Assembly: GCA_013396655.1 (NCBI GenBank)
Contig: WBMV01006439.1
Coordinates: 930,001 to 994,000 of the forward strand
DNA length: 64,000 nt
Origin: Campylorhamphus procurvoides
Taxonomy: Eukaryota; Chordata; Aves; Passeriformes; Dendrocolaptidae
Reading direction: 5' to 3'
Shown here: positions 25,792 to 38,916 of the stretch, in pieces
How the letters are laid out: every line of letters starts with the position of its first letter
Numbering within the stretch: the first letter of the stretch is position 1
The notes under the pieces: model-generated
What the model was told of the DNA's origin: nothing
The model's database searches: none
What the model saw: the letters and a program-made list of their open reading frames with translations, nothing else
Position numbers and translations under genes: made by a program

Positions 25792-26489
25792 TGTCGAGGT
25801 TTGGCCTTGGATAAATGCCTGGTGTCCAACAAAACTCCTTCAAGGCCTCCCCCCTCCCCCTTTCACCTTCCAGAGGGAAGGGAAAAAAAAACAGCTAGGA
25901 ATTTAAGGCTAGAGATAACAACNGGCTGCAAATCTCTGCAAGACTCTGCTCCAGCTTGGGGGGGTCTCCTGCTCAGCGTGGGTCCTCTCCCTCTGTGGGT
26001 CTCGGCTGCCAATCTCTGCAGGACCTCCACTCCATCCTGGGGGCCTCTCACGAAGTAACAGCTTTTTTCATGCCTCCCCCTGCTCCAACAGGGGGGGTCT
26101 TTGCACCCTGATGGATCCCATGGACTTCGAGGGGACAACTCGTAATCACCATGGGCATCACCAACGTATTCAGGGAATAATAGTTTTAAGTCCTCTCCGT
26201 GATCCGTGGGGTCCCTCCCCCTCCTTCTCCTCCTCTCCTCCTGCACTGACCTTGATGTCTGCGTTGTGATGTTGTTAACCCATGGCTGCCAAATTCTAAC
26301 TGCGCCACAACTTCTTAAATATGTTTTCACGCTGGGGCGTAACTTAATGGTTCCAAAGCAGGAAGTTTTCCTCGGAGCTGGCGCTCATTGGCCCTGCTCT
26401 ATAGGATGGAGGGAAACTTCCAGAGGCTTCCAACAGAAGCCAATCTTCCTCTTATATAAAAAAACCCCTAACCAGATAAATCCACGACA
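25792..26489 (-). mobile_element. 698-bp solo LTR, 5-bp TSD
   Basis: The block is bounded on the plus strand by TGTCGAGG and CCACGACA, which are near-perfect inverted ends. It is flanked by a perfect 5-bp direct repeat, CCTAC, at 25787-25791 and 26490-26494. Read on the minus strand it begins TGTCGTGGATTTATC. Orientation is inferred from that start and from a TATA-like acatatttaaga near 26310. It is much GC-richer than its flanks and contains a diverged internal duplication of about 75 bp (two 'aatctctgcaRgac' units near 25930 and 26005). A 155-codon open frame on the minus strand (25863-26330) is explained by the GC content and is not taken as a gene. One undetermined base lies at 25923. A 5-bp duplication fits ERVL or gamma-like integrases. 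No internal viral genes are present. Confidence 0.85.
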
Positions 26490-26494
26490 CCTAC

Positions 26495-29400
26495 TCAGTG
26501 TATCTCAGAGAGAAGAAGGTAGATTTAATGGTACACAGAAGATCAGTTCAGAGATGAACTGAGAATAAAAACTTACGCTCCTGGATAATATAAAATTCTT
26601 CCAGGTGTCAGACATCATTCAAAGTAATTTCCAAAAGTACATACAGTTCCAAGGTTTTTAGAGCCACGTGAAAGTACTTCAGGTTTAATTGAATTCAACC
26701 TTATTTCATTACTGCTGGCTCTCTCTTGATGTTTATTAAACAAATATCATCTCATTCTACTACAATTTCCATAAACATCCGTTGCAGGACATTTGTTGCC
26801 TAATCAACAATGACTAGATCAAATTTAACTTTTAAAACATGTCTTCACTATACTCTACAATATTATGTTTTCACAGTTGGGAGGTTAAAACACACTGAAA
26901 GATTATATATTTAGCCAGATAGTACCAGATAGTGATGATCCTACATAAAAAGATGTGTCCAAGTATGAACACCAGTGGTCAACTTCCACTCAGAAGTGGG
27001 TTTTGTTTAGAAGTTTTGTAAGTGCTGTTACTTACAATAATGAGTGAACATTTTTGTATGGCTCTAGAACTAAAATAAGTAACAATATCACAGTTATGAA
27101 AGACACCTGAAAAATGATTAGATTAGAAAAGGAAGAAGGAAGTACAATAGATTTTTTTTTAATTTCTAACTATATATTCTTAATGAGAAAATACATTTAC
27201 ATAATTTGTATTGCTTTCTTTGCTTTCTCAAATATTTTGATCATTTAGACAAAAACTGTCTTTGAGAACTGTGACCTTGGTGAGTTTATAGCAACTTTTA
27301 CAGTTGAGTTATCACTTCTTGAAGAATGGCATTATAATGAAACTGCTGACACAATCTTTACTATAGCAATGCTACTGTAGGAAAATTTATAATGGACAAT
27401 CATCCTCTGGGATGTCTCAGGCACTGTCATCTCTTGATGCATTTCTTGGTACAAAAATGGATCAAAAAAGTGACAATCAGATGATTATGTTATTGTAATA
27501 GCTTATCAAAGCAATGCTGGAAAACACTGAAGGACTGTAATTTTGAACATATTTTTGTTGTTTCTTTGCAAAATGCAAAATTATGTAATTCTTGTTGAAA
27601 AGATAAGAATTTAACTGAGGAATGATGATCCTTGAAAAGCATATTTATCATTACCTCTTATTATCACCAAATGTGACATAGCCTAACATATCAAAGTAGA
27701 AATATGTTCCTTAGAAAATAGTAATCAAAGACATATAATATCGAATTTTCCCTAAAAGGAAATAAACTCTACTCCACAAAAGAGGAAAATGGCAATCATA
27801 TGATATCATAAAATATCATATCATATATCATATGGTGATAGCCTATCCTCTCAGATACTTCATTAAACTAATTTCAGAGAAAGAATTAAGGTATATGTTA
27901 CTGGCTGTAGGAAATACATGAAAAGGGAAGGCAAACACTGTCTTCCTTTTGAAGTACACTTCTTGGGAGATGCAAACAGGTTGGTTAGTATACACTTTAA
28001 ATTAAAGAGCATCACAGCAATAAATGCTAACTGAGAATCATCCCATTTGCTTTTCAGAATAAAAAAAAAAATAAAACCAACTAGAAAAAGCATAAAATAT
28101 ATGTATAAGATTGAGTACTAGAAAGATGACAAAAAAGAGTTCTCTTTAGCTGGAAGTCAACTCCTCATATATTTTAAGTTCCTCCTGGACACGCTCCTGT
28201 GAAAATTCCTATATATGCATACTCATCCAGTTGGAATCCTTTATTTATGAATAAGAAGACATAAAAATTATAATGTCACACATTTCATGTAGTTGATAAT
28301 AAGCAAATCTACTACTATAACTAGTATTGGAAAGCTTCTTCTCTTTTATATCACTAAGAAAAAATTAAAGCCCTAAATTAATTAAAGCCCTAAAGCTCAG
28401 ACTAAAGTATATTTTCAATTCCTTGGGTTCTTGAAGAAATCCAGATTTTGTCTGTGTCACCCCATGTAGATGGAAAACTGACAATTTTACTATGTAACTT
28501 AAAAATTTTAAAGGAAATAAAGTTAGTAAATTAGATGATAATCAAACAAGATCAGAATTCAGCTGAAAATAATGGGTTTGTATTGCAAAATGCAGTGGGG
28601 TCTCTTAGAAGTCCTTTGGCCTCACTGAAAACAAGTGCAGATTAGCTCATGAGCATCTTAATGAACAGATTTAGCGAGTTTCGGTGATCCTGTTATCTTC
28701 TGAACATAACAAGCACAGCATGTCTATCAATATATATAGATACACACCATATATTTGAACACCACATTTTGTAGCACCATGTATACATGACTGCAATTTT
28801 ATACTGTAACCCAAGTCCAAACATCAGTTAAAACACCTGCAGCATAGCTCCAGGTAGAGTCCATTTAGATCAATATTTGGTGTTGCAGGATCAGCACTTG
28901 CACAAAGTCCGTGCTCTACTAGCTAGTGAACTCTGAAGACACATCCTTACAAGTATGACACAGACACTCAGGCTGAATAATCTGAAGACACTGCTGAACT
29001 TATTATAATACCCTAAAAGGTCTTCAAAATTCAGCCTTGTGGAGTGCTTCTTTGTTTTTTAACAGATCCCCACAAACTACAATCAAGAAATACTGCCTCA
29101 TTTTCTGAAATGCCTCGTCAGTCATATATTTTGTGGTTCAGTGTAAATATACTGCTTTTAATCTAGTTTGTTATGTTGCATGTTTGGTTATGATATGGCA
29201 GTGTCTGCCTAATGAAGCTGACAAGCATAAAGTAACTCATATAATTTATGAAATAAATCAGCATATTTTAATTTCTTGTTGTGCAAACCTTATCAAATTC
29301 CTGACTGTGAAGTAAATCCTGAGGGAAAAACAAAACCAGAACTGCACAAAAGATATTGTATGTAACTAGCATGGTTACTTTTTTCTTTGATAAATCAATT

Positions 29401-32400
29401 TTTACAAAAGTTGAAAGCCATCATGTTAGTAAATTATAAACATTCATCATGCCTAGAAGGTAAGACAATAAGAATGACTATTGCAAGGAAATAATAAATG
29501 AACAAGCAAAAAACCCAATTCTCAAATATTTTTGAGACGAGACCCATTGTGTGAAGCAAACAAGGTGAATGTAATTGATGGTTAGAATAACAGAAGTGCT
29601 ATGGGTTGGGGTTTTTTGGCCATGCACTGAGAAGGTACAATAGTAGGAATATATTTACCCAAATAAACACTGAAATGCTTTTTAAATCATGCATATATTA
29701 TGGTATTTGAATATTTTTTAATATGTTCATATCCTAGGGAGTGAGTATGTATACAATACAGAAAAGAAAAGGCAAACTTCCAGAAGTAAAGTTCTAAGAC
29801 TAATCCTTTCTGTAAGAGAAACAATATTATAATTAGCTCCCTAACCTGAGCTAAAGCACTCCAGGCTTTATGCATTTTATTTGTAGGAATTGTGGGGGAG
29901 AAGATTAGTACAATTAAAATTACAATTCCTAGGTCTGAATCTGAATGAGGTTGTTGAATTGAACAGAATTCCATCCATGAAAATTAAATCAGAAAACCAC
30001 CAGATATGGAGGCAAAAGATTTAAGTTTTGCCTATTGGTATTCTCTCTGCTTAAAGATGAGGTAAATTGACTTTTTCAACTAATGTGTTTCAAGATGTAG
30101 ATGAAGCTTCACTTCAAATTTAAAGGTCCAACAAGAAAAAACATTTTTTTTTCTAACTGAAGAAACAATATTCAGAAAAAAAAGACTTACTTTTGTTTGT
30201 CATCTTGGTGAACATTTATGTTCATATTTGGGAAAAATACCACAGTATATAAGTTTTGTGCTTGGGCCTTTGCAGTCCCTGATGATGTGTCAGCATTCCC
30301 AGGCATGATGAAAGAAAAGATAGAAACCACCTCTGATTCTGAAATAATTTACAAAATGCTAGTTTACTAGAACTACTCATGCACTTATAGATTCCAGGAT
30401 GGTCATGTGGGGACTCATTCCCTTTCATCTCAGAGAATGAATACCTCTACCTTGCAACCTTCACACCCCACAGACATCCAGCAAGAAAGTGATTGACCTT
30501 GCATGATTTGCCATTCACAGCCTTTTCTACAAGACTGGAAGAACAGATTACATTCTACTTCCAAGGGATTGAATGTGTGATGGTAAGAACAACTTCAAGA
30601 GAGCACGGTCTGTCTTTCCCTTAGAAAGAGATGATAGGGCCTCTCTAGACTAAAACACAGACTCTCTATGAAAGCAGCTATTTAATCACCTGTTTTGGGG
30701 AAACATAATACACACAGGTTTTTGTGGGGGTTTTTCTTGTTTTATTCATTTATTTGTTTTTGAAGTGCCCTCCTGCCCTATGTAAAGAATAAAACACCTT
30801 GAACACAAATCATGAGAATAGGCAACTGATGGTTGGGTTCAGACAGTTATCTATTTGAAACTATTCTGCTGCTGACATCTGGCTGAAGGATTATTTAAGA
30901 GTTTGCAAGGAAAAGTATTTTGTGTCTTGGATTAAATGATTCGTATTCTATATCTCTACACACAGAAGCACAACTGCAATCTTATTTCTGAGTCTTTGTT
31001 ATTAATGCACATTTGTCTGTCTTGTTTCACCCTCCTCTAAAAGACATGAGAAAGTTAACAATTGCAGTGGCCTACCAAGAAGCATATTTCATTTCTGAAA
31101 TTTTGACTTAGGTTGACACACAATGTCACTGACTTACTTTTTTTTCTCATTTAACAAACATTCTTTTGCAACAAAACATCAGTTTTACAAAAGAGGTCCT
31201 GACATTTTAAGTTAATTTAGTCAGCATTGCATGTGTTTTAAAATGTCTTTCCAGTTTTTGTTCAGTTAATATTTAACAACCCCAAGTTCTCATGGACCCT
31301 GACATGGGCAAGTAGAGAGCAAAGGTCTAGTAAGAGTAACTCAAGAGCCTCCTCGATGTTCCTGCTTACTTTTCCTCTTTACCTCAACAGAAAATTCACC
31401 TGAGGCATTAGAACTACCATTTTTTGTTTACAGAGATGGACAGAGAAAATCTGTACCAGGCTGCTTGAAAGCAAGACTTGGCTTTTCCTGGTGTAGTAGA
31501 GCTGAAGAAAAGTGAATAGTTAAATGTTATTGTAGAGGTTCCAGTGATTTTGAGTCTGTCATTCCCCATGCCCTGAAAGTGTTCTAGGACTCAGACCTTC
31601 ATGGGTGAGGCTGACCGTCACAGAGTGCATTGGTGTCACAGTAAGAAGAATGAAAGAAAAAATCATATTTGTACTTTATGTGAATGAAATAGACTGATTA
31701 TTCACAGTAGAGGGACTCAAGAGAAAGAAATACATACAACTTCCATACAAAAAAGGAAGCCTAGTAATGATTCCTTTTGCATGAATGCAGTCTTCTATAT
31801 AAAAAGTGAATTGAATGATTCTGATATTAATTTGAAGAGATGTTTCTGCGGTAGCTATATGTGGTTAACTCGTGTGTACATGAAATGTATTTAGGTGTTG
31901 AAGGATATAAAATTTTCATACTTTTCTTTCATAGCACAGTGAATGAAATTAACAATTATCTTTTTTAAGCATCCTGGCTAGTTAGTCATAGCTCAATAGC
32001 ACAATTCTTTGTTTGTTACAAGGGACTGTGTCCTAATAAAATGTCAGCTGGACAGAAAAAGAGAGGGTGACTTCTAATTTGTCTTCACTGAAGGGCATGT
32101 GGTTCAGTTGGAGAAGACCCCTTTTGGAAGACGTAGTTCCTTCCCTGAAAGCAACAAAGACTGAGAACAGACAAGCCAGAATTCTCCAGTGCAGCATAGA
32201 CTGAGAGACTACAAAAAGGGCAGAGGACAGATATATGGTCTAATTTAACACTAGCAGAAAAGAGGTGATTTTTCAAAAATCTAGGTGTCATTGCAAAATG
32301 GTTACAACCACTTTTGAGAGCTGTTAAAGGACGTGGTAGGAGAAGGAAGGATTTCTTTCCAAAGCCTTTCTACCTTATCACAGACTTTAAGTTATCACTA

Positions 32401-33141
32401 TTCATAATATTTTCTTGTACAGATTGTGTTAAATTAAACCTATTCTCACCTGTACCTCCTTTCAGTGACCTCAACATGCTCTAAAAAGTTGACCATGGTA
32501 GTGATCTGAGAGGAAACCCAAGGAAAAAAGTAATTTGAAAGATGTGCAAATGGATGTATTTCACATTACTGCATCTAATATTGCGGAAGGATTTGTCAAT
32601 TAAGTCCAGGCAAAACAACTGACAGAATGTCTAGAAAACTGTAATATGCAATTTTTCAGCTGGTCACACTCACAAAATGTAAATAATTATGATAATTATC
32701 AATCCTTCCAGAGCTGTGATCATTTCTGCCTTAGGCCTATGGGAACTAACAACACACAGGAAATAAAACACCTTCATAAAGAAGAGAAATCTTGTTGCCT
32801 GGGTTAACTAGCAGCTCTCATTGAGAAGTCTGGTTGGCTGTACATACACAAGTTTGTTTGCACTTCAGAAAGAAATCTGATCCCAAATAGAAGTGCTTCA
32901 GTGAAATAATAGCCAGCAAATTTGTGTAGGCTCTTTTCAGTGCCTTTGACAAGGTGGCAGGATTGATAACAATTCACCTCACCTTGAAGAAGGTTCCCTG
33001 CCTGTAATTCCCTTTTAGGCATCTCAGGGGAACTGCAGTGCTCCTATCTGAAGGCGTGGTCAGAGGCAGTACATTTGGATAAAAATATAAGGGTTTTATC
33101 AGCAGATATAATGGCAATATTGAATTTGAATCCTTATTCTT
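26495..33141. other. Unannotated AT-rich sequence
   Basis: About 6.6 kb without a recognisable element. An imperfect AT-rich palindrome (catatgatat / atatcatatg) lies at 27797-27834. A short tandem duplication with unit ttaattaaagccctaaa lies at about 28363-28395. Nothing supports a gene. Confidence 0.6.
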
Positions 33142-33285
33142 TCCTTTTCTTTTTTTCTTTTCTTTTCTTTTCTTTTCTTTTCTTTTCTTTTCTTTTCTTT
33201 TCTTTTCTTTTCTTTTCTTTTCTTTTCTTTTCTTTTCTTTTCTTTTCTTTTCTTTTCTTTTCTTTTCTTTTCTTTTCCTTTCCTT
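33142..33285 (+). repeat. TTTTC pentanucleotide microsatellite (left of gap)
   Basis: Nearly pure tttTC repeats, changing to ttTCC in the last units before the gap. Apparent long reading frames across it are artefacts of the repeat and the Ns. Confidence 0.95.
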
Positions 33286-34227
33286 NNNNNNNNNNNNNNN
33301 NNNNNNNNNNNNNNNNNNNNNNNNNNNNNNNNNNNNNNNNNNNNNNNNNNNNNNNNNNNNNNNNNNNNNNNNNNNNNNNNNNNNNNNNNNNNNNNNNNNN
33401 NNNNNNNNNNNNNNNNNNNNNNNNNNNNNNNNNNNNNNNNNNNNNNNNNNNNNNNNNNNNNNNNNNNNNNNNNNNNNNNNNNNNNNNNNNNNNNNNNNNN
33501 NNNNNNNNNNNNNNNNNNNNNNNNNNNNNNNNNNNNNNNNNNNNNNNNNNNNNNNNNNNNNNNNNNNNNNNNNNNNNNNNNNNNNNNNNNNNNNNNNNNN
33601 NNNNNNNNNNNNNNNNNNNNNNNNNNNNNNNNNNNNNNNNNNNNNNNNNNNNNNNNNNNNNNNNNNNNNNNNNNNNNNNNNNNNNNNNNNNNNNNNNNNN
33701 NNNNNNNNNNNNNNNNNNNNNNNNNNNNNNNNNNNNNNNNNNNNNNNNNNNNNNNNNNNNNNNNNNNNNNNNNNNNNNNNNNNNNNNNNNNNNNNNNNNN
33801 NNNNNNNNNNNNNNNNNNNNNNNNNNNNNNNNNNNNNNNNNNNNNNNNNNNNNNNNNNNNNNNNNNNNNNNNNNNNNNNNNNNNNNNNNNNNNNNNNNNN
33901 NNNNNNNNNNNNNNNNNNNNNNNNNNNNNNNNNNNNNNNNNNNNNNNNNNNNNNNNNNNNNNNNNNNNNNNNNNNNNNNNNNNNNNNNNNNNNNNNNNNN
34001 NNNNNNNNNNNNNNNNNNNNNNNNNNNNNNNNNNNNNNNNNNNNNNNNNNNNNNNNNNNNNNNNNNNNNNNNNNNNNNNNNNNNNNNNNNNNNNNNNNNN
34101 NNNNNNNNNNNNNNNNNNNNNNNNNNNNNNNNNNNNNNNNNNNNNNNNNNNNNNNNNNNNNNNNNNNNNNNNNNNNNNNNNNNNNNNNNNNNNNNNNNNN
34201 NNNNNNNNNNNNNNNNNNNNNNNNNNN
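33286..34227. other. Assembly gap (942 Ns)
   Basis: A run of undetermined bases inside a pentanucleotide repeat. The true length of the array is unknown, and the N count may or may not be an estimate. Confidence 0.99.
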
Positions 34228-34327
34228 CCTTTCCTTTCCTTTCCTTTCCTTTCCTTTCCTTTCCTTTCCTTTCCTTTCCTTTCCTTTCCTTTCCTTTCCT
34301 TTCCTTTCCTTTCCTTTCCTTTCCTCT
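34228..34327 (+). repeat. CCTTT pentanucleotide microsatellite (right of gap)
   Basis: Pure cctttc repeats for about 100 bp. The unit differs by one base from the TTTTC unit left of the gap. Confidence 0.95.
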
Positions 34328-36950
34328 TTTTTCTTCTCTTTCATTTTCTTTTTCTTTAAGCTGGATATAGTGCAAAATATTTTTATGATAAGATCAGTAG
34401 CCATTTCTTTCAAGTTTTGGATATAATTTGTGGATCATTTAGTAGAACATTCATTTCTTTTGGAATCTAATAAAATCTTTGTCACATTTTACTTCAGCAC
34501 TGTTCTTGTACTTAAGCCAGAAAGAGATACTCTGAGTTACAGTTTGTCCCAACCAACACAATCCATTTACAGGACTTTTACATCTCAGATTCTTCCTCTA
34601 ACTCCTCTTTAATCACCAATCAATTCTTCTTATAAAGACACAGGATTTGACATAAGCTTTATTTCAAACAACATGCCCCCTATTCATTCAAACTCATGAC
34701 CTGACATTGCCAGTAGGCCATTACCCTTTTTCTCTAGTTCCCCTTTTAACTCATGTCATTCAATGTATTGACACATGCACCTTGGAATTGCTTGCAAATT
34801 CCAGGACTTAAACTCCTGAGCAAGTTACTTAATCTTAACTTTATCTGTTCATTTGTGCATATTTTGTACGCACCAGTGTAAGTTAATGCATTCCAGGAGC
34901 TGTAATACCAATGTTTAGTCCACTTTCATTGTTAAATTAAGACACTTTACTCCCCATTGTTAGCTATTTAAAACTGTACACATATAGCTTGTGTTCAACT
35001 GATGTATGACAAATTTTTAAACATAATAACTGGATCAAGGCTTTATCTTTTATTAATTTCTTTGAATCAAGTACATAGTGAACTTGCCTGTATCATTTGA
35101 AAGGTACTCAGTATCTCTGCTCTAGACTCCAAATCTGCCCTATGGAATTGTATAGAACGGGAATCAGATCACCAGTCCTCAAGAACTCACTGCCATTTTC
35201 ATTTTGATGACCACAACTGAGATCTAACATTACCAGCTGCAGAATCTGTTGATTGTCTCAAGTAGATCTAAAGAACTAACCATAAGAACTGACATCAGGA
35301 CTCACACATCACATCTCTGTGTGATGAATAGTATGATTTTATGAATGATAGTTCATGGTTGATCTGGCTTCTGACCTAGTACTGTCCATTCCTGTCCATC
35401 CCTTACAACTTCCCAATAATACAGACTTATTTCTTAATCTCCCATACCTTCCTTTGAAACACTGCCTTATAGAAAGATAAAGCCACTTTTTAACTCTTCC
35501 CACTCTTCTACTCTCATTATCATTATTAACCCTCTTGCTGTGTTATGCTGAAGAGGCTCCCTGCCTTGTCTCCGACAAGAAATGCAGTTCTGTATTAAAT
35601 CATTAAATTTTACATCAAATCACTTAATGCCTGTCTTCAAAGGGCTACTTTGATTATGTGTATCAGAGGTTAAAATACAGCAGAAAAGGACAAATCAGGG
35701 AAAAGAAGCTTTTTGCCAGTTTCAACATGCACTGTGTTAGATATATTAAAGAAGTTGTTTTCTATCTGACTGTGCATGCAACTATAAGTTATAGACAAGG
35801 TAAATAAAGTCCTTTCGAAAAAGGTCAGTCTTAAGTAAAAAAACCCATGGTTTCACATTCTAAAACTGGAGTTTTACATCTTTTTTTACCAGGAAATTAA
35901 AATAGCCATTCTATACTTTTCAACGTATTTGAATGTGTGGCAGTGTTGAAAAAAAATTGCAACATTAAGATAATGGAGAGCTGCTAGTTAAATCACACTG
36001 AGAGCTCTCGTGACCCTTCCTGCAAGAATACTAAAGAAAAAAATCCTCTTTTCCTATTTAGCGGAAGGAAACTCTTCAATCTACTTACATGTAAGAAGTT
36101 TCAGCCCCATGATATAGCATATAGTGTGGGGTGAGGCATTTTTTCTCTGAATTTCTGGAAAGCAGATTCCATTCTGTTTTATGGCTCAAGTTACCACTGA
36201 ACTCACTAAAGAAATTGCATTTTAAAACATTGATAATTAAGTCTATTTTCAATGTAATATGCCTCTTAATTCCATTTCCATTTGAGAATTATTCAATAGG
36301 CCACTGTTTAGCAAAGTGTGCAATGGTTTGCTGCTTAGCCTCTGGCCTATACACACATTACTTACATTCATCTCTGTAACTCTAGAACTCCAGTTGCATA
36401 ACTGTATTTATAGGGGGAAAATAATAAATTTGCTTATAAAGACTATTAATTAAACTGTGACCCACTTTGCAAATATCCAGTGGTATTAGTTGGTTTCCAA
36501 AAATAACAAATGTATTAAGCACTGTGAGACTCGAAAGATGCATACGATATCTTTACATTAGTCGTCCACTGTCATCGTATAATCAGAAGTATTTACATAA
36601 AATACATTGTTTGGAAAATCAATACAAATTTGTTATTATCCTAAATGGTCATTAGGTGTCATCTTTGTTACCTGGAAATATGACCAGCATTATGACATGT
36701 CTTGAAGCAGCTTTTGTTTAAAACATAGTTGTTTTTTTAAAAAAATTACATAGGTAGGACACTGCTCTAGATAAATTTATGACTTTTACACATTTCCCAA
36801 GTTCCATTTGAGCAGATATTCCTGGGGCTTATTCAAAAAGGCTAAAAACAGTTAGCAAAAATGAACCAAAGGCACAAATGGAAGAGAAGAAAAATCTAAG
36901 GAAATGAATCATGCTATAACTATAATTACCTTGACTTGTATAGACTGTGG
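34328..36950. other. Unannotated AT-rich sequence
   Basis: No element or gene recognised in about 2.6 kb. Confidence 0.6.
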
Positions 36951-37439
36951 ATCACAAAATCACAGAATAACATAATATGCTGAGTTGGGAGGGGCCCATA
37001 AGGATCACCAAGTCCAACTCTTAACCTTGCACAGGATCTTCCTCAAGAATCACATCATGTGTCTGAGAGTATTGTCCAAATGCTTCTTGAACTCTGTCAG
37101 GCTTGCTGCTGTGATCACTTCCCTGGGGAGCCTGTTCCAGTACCCAGCAACACTGTGGTTGAAGACCGTCATTCTACTATCCAACCTAAACCTCACCTGA
37201 CACAACTTCAGGCCATTCTCTCAGGCTGTGTCACTGGTCACCACAGTGAAGAGATCAGTGTCTGTCTTCCCCTCATGAAGAAGTTGTAGATCTCCCGTCA
37301 GTCTCCTCTAGACCAAGGGAACTCAGCTGCTCCTCACACATCTTCCCCTCAAGGTGCTTCTCCATCTTCATTTCCCTCCTTTGGACACTTTCCAATAGCT
37401 TAGTATCTTTCTCATATTGCGGTGCCCAAAACTGCACTT

Positions 37440-37918
37440 TCTCTTCTCCACAGCCTGTCATCACCATGTATGACTCTTGGTAGCAGCTATTTTATTATTA
37501 TTGTAATCTCTTTCTTTATCCCTTCCTTCTTTACTCCTCTTTCTTTTCTTAATCTCTTTCTTTCTTTACTCTTTTCTTAAACTCTTTTCTTACTTAATAT
37601 TTTGGGTAAGTTAAAACCAGTCAGTTGAATTCTGCTAAGCAGCATGCGTTGGCATGTGCTGGGTCAATGCTTTGTGGAATGTTCTACTTTGTTGTTTATT
37701 ACCCCTTTAATTTTTTTACCAAAATTCTTATTTCCTCCTGAAATTAAAGGTATCTCCTGGGAAAACATGTGGAACTTTTCTCTCTTTTAGGCTACTTCAA
37801 GGTATATAAGAACCAAAGGCTCTGCAAAAGTTCAGTGGGTGAATTTTTTTTGAATCCTGTATATTTTTAAAAGTAATTCTCTGAGTTAAAATTCTTTAAG
37901 GATTGGGGTGTTACACTC
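37440..37918. other. Non-CR1 segment inside the CR1 copy
   Basis: About 480 bp without CR1 similarity, including a CT-rich tract (37500-37600) and a tatataag TATA-like motif on the plus strand (about 37803). It starts and stops within the element body. Likely a later insertion with loss of some CR1 sequence. The termini TGTATGAC and GTGTTACA are LTR-like, but no target duplication was found. Confidence 0.5.
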
Positions 37919-38391
37919 CTAGGTCCCCTTCTGTTGCACTGCTTTCCAGCATCTCATTCCTGTATAAATATCTGGAATTGCCGCAACCCAGGTGCAGAGT
38001 GCAATCCTTGCTGAACTTCATATGGTTGGTGATTGCCCAGTCCTCTCATATGTCCAGGTCTCTCTGCAGGGCATCTCTGCCTTCAAAGGACTCATTGGCT
38101 CCTCCCAGTTTTCTGTTTTCTGCAAACTTGCATAGTATCCCTTCCACTCCTGCATTCAAGTAATACATGGAGATGTTGAAGAGCACAGGGCCAAAGATGG
38201 AGCTCTGTTCAACCCCACTAGAGAGAGGTCACCAGTCTGTTGTCACCCCATTCACTGTTACTCTCTGTGCTCCACTATGAGCCAATTGGTCACCCACCAC
38301 ATGATGTGTTTACCCAGCTGTGTGCTGGGTATTTTGTCCAGAAAGGTCCTGGGAGAGACAGTATGGAAAGCTTTACTGAAATACAAAAAGA

Positions 38392-38916
38392 TTACAACTT
38401 GCCTTGATCAGTTAGGTGAGTTACCTTATCATAAAAGGAAATCAGGTTTAATGAGCAGGACTTTCTTCTCGTGAAGGCCCGTTGGCTGTGACCAGTGACT
38501 GCATTGACTTTCAGGTGTTTTTCAATACCTCCAGGAATAATCTTCTCCATAACTTTACCAGGCACTGAAGTGAGACTGACAGGCCTGTAGTTTCCAGGGT
38601 CCTCCTTCTTGCCCTTCTTGAAAATTGGGGCAACATTCCCCAACTTCCAGTCAGCTGGAAACCCTCTGGATTGCCATGACTTCTCAAAAATCATTGAGAG
38701 AGGTTTTCTAATAACATCAGCCAGCACTTTGAGGATTTTGTGATTGGGGCCCATCAGGCCCCATAGACTTGTAGGGATGCATCTAGAGCAACAGATCTCC
38801 CATAAAATCAGGGTTGACTGGGCATTGATCATTCTCTCAGTTATGGTCCTCCAGTTCAGGGCACTGAGACCTTGGCTCATCATCCATGTTGAAGACAGAG
38901 GCAAAGAAAGTGTCAA
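38392..38916 (-). pseudogene. CR1 ORF2 reverse-transcriptase pseudogene
   Basis: This is the longest clearly recognisable coding remnant, 174 codons on the minus strand. It contains the conserved N-terminal reverse-transcriptase segments IFKKGKKEDPGNYRPVSLTS, GKVMEKII, GIEKHLK and NLISFYDKVTHL. It ends where a frameshift removes motif A. The first part of the frame is not the true CR1 frame: in the real frame there is a TGA directly after the ELEDHN segment. This stop is shared with the other CR1 copy at 54.7-54.9 kb. It is non-functional. Confidence 0.9.

Noticed and set aside
25863..26330. 155-codon minus-strand frame
   Set aside because: It lies wholly inside a GC-rich solo LTR and contains an N. 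Not similar to any retroviral protein I recognise.
32974..34413. Reading frames of 413-479 codons
   Set aside because: They consist of a pentanucleotide repeat and Ns read through as open codons.
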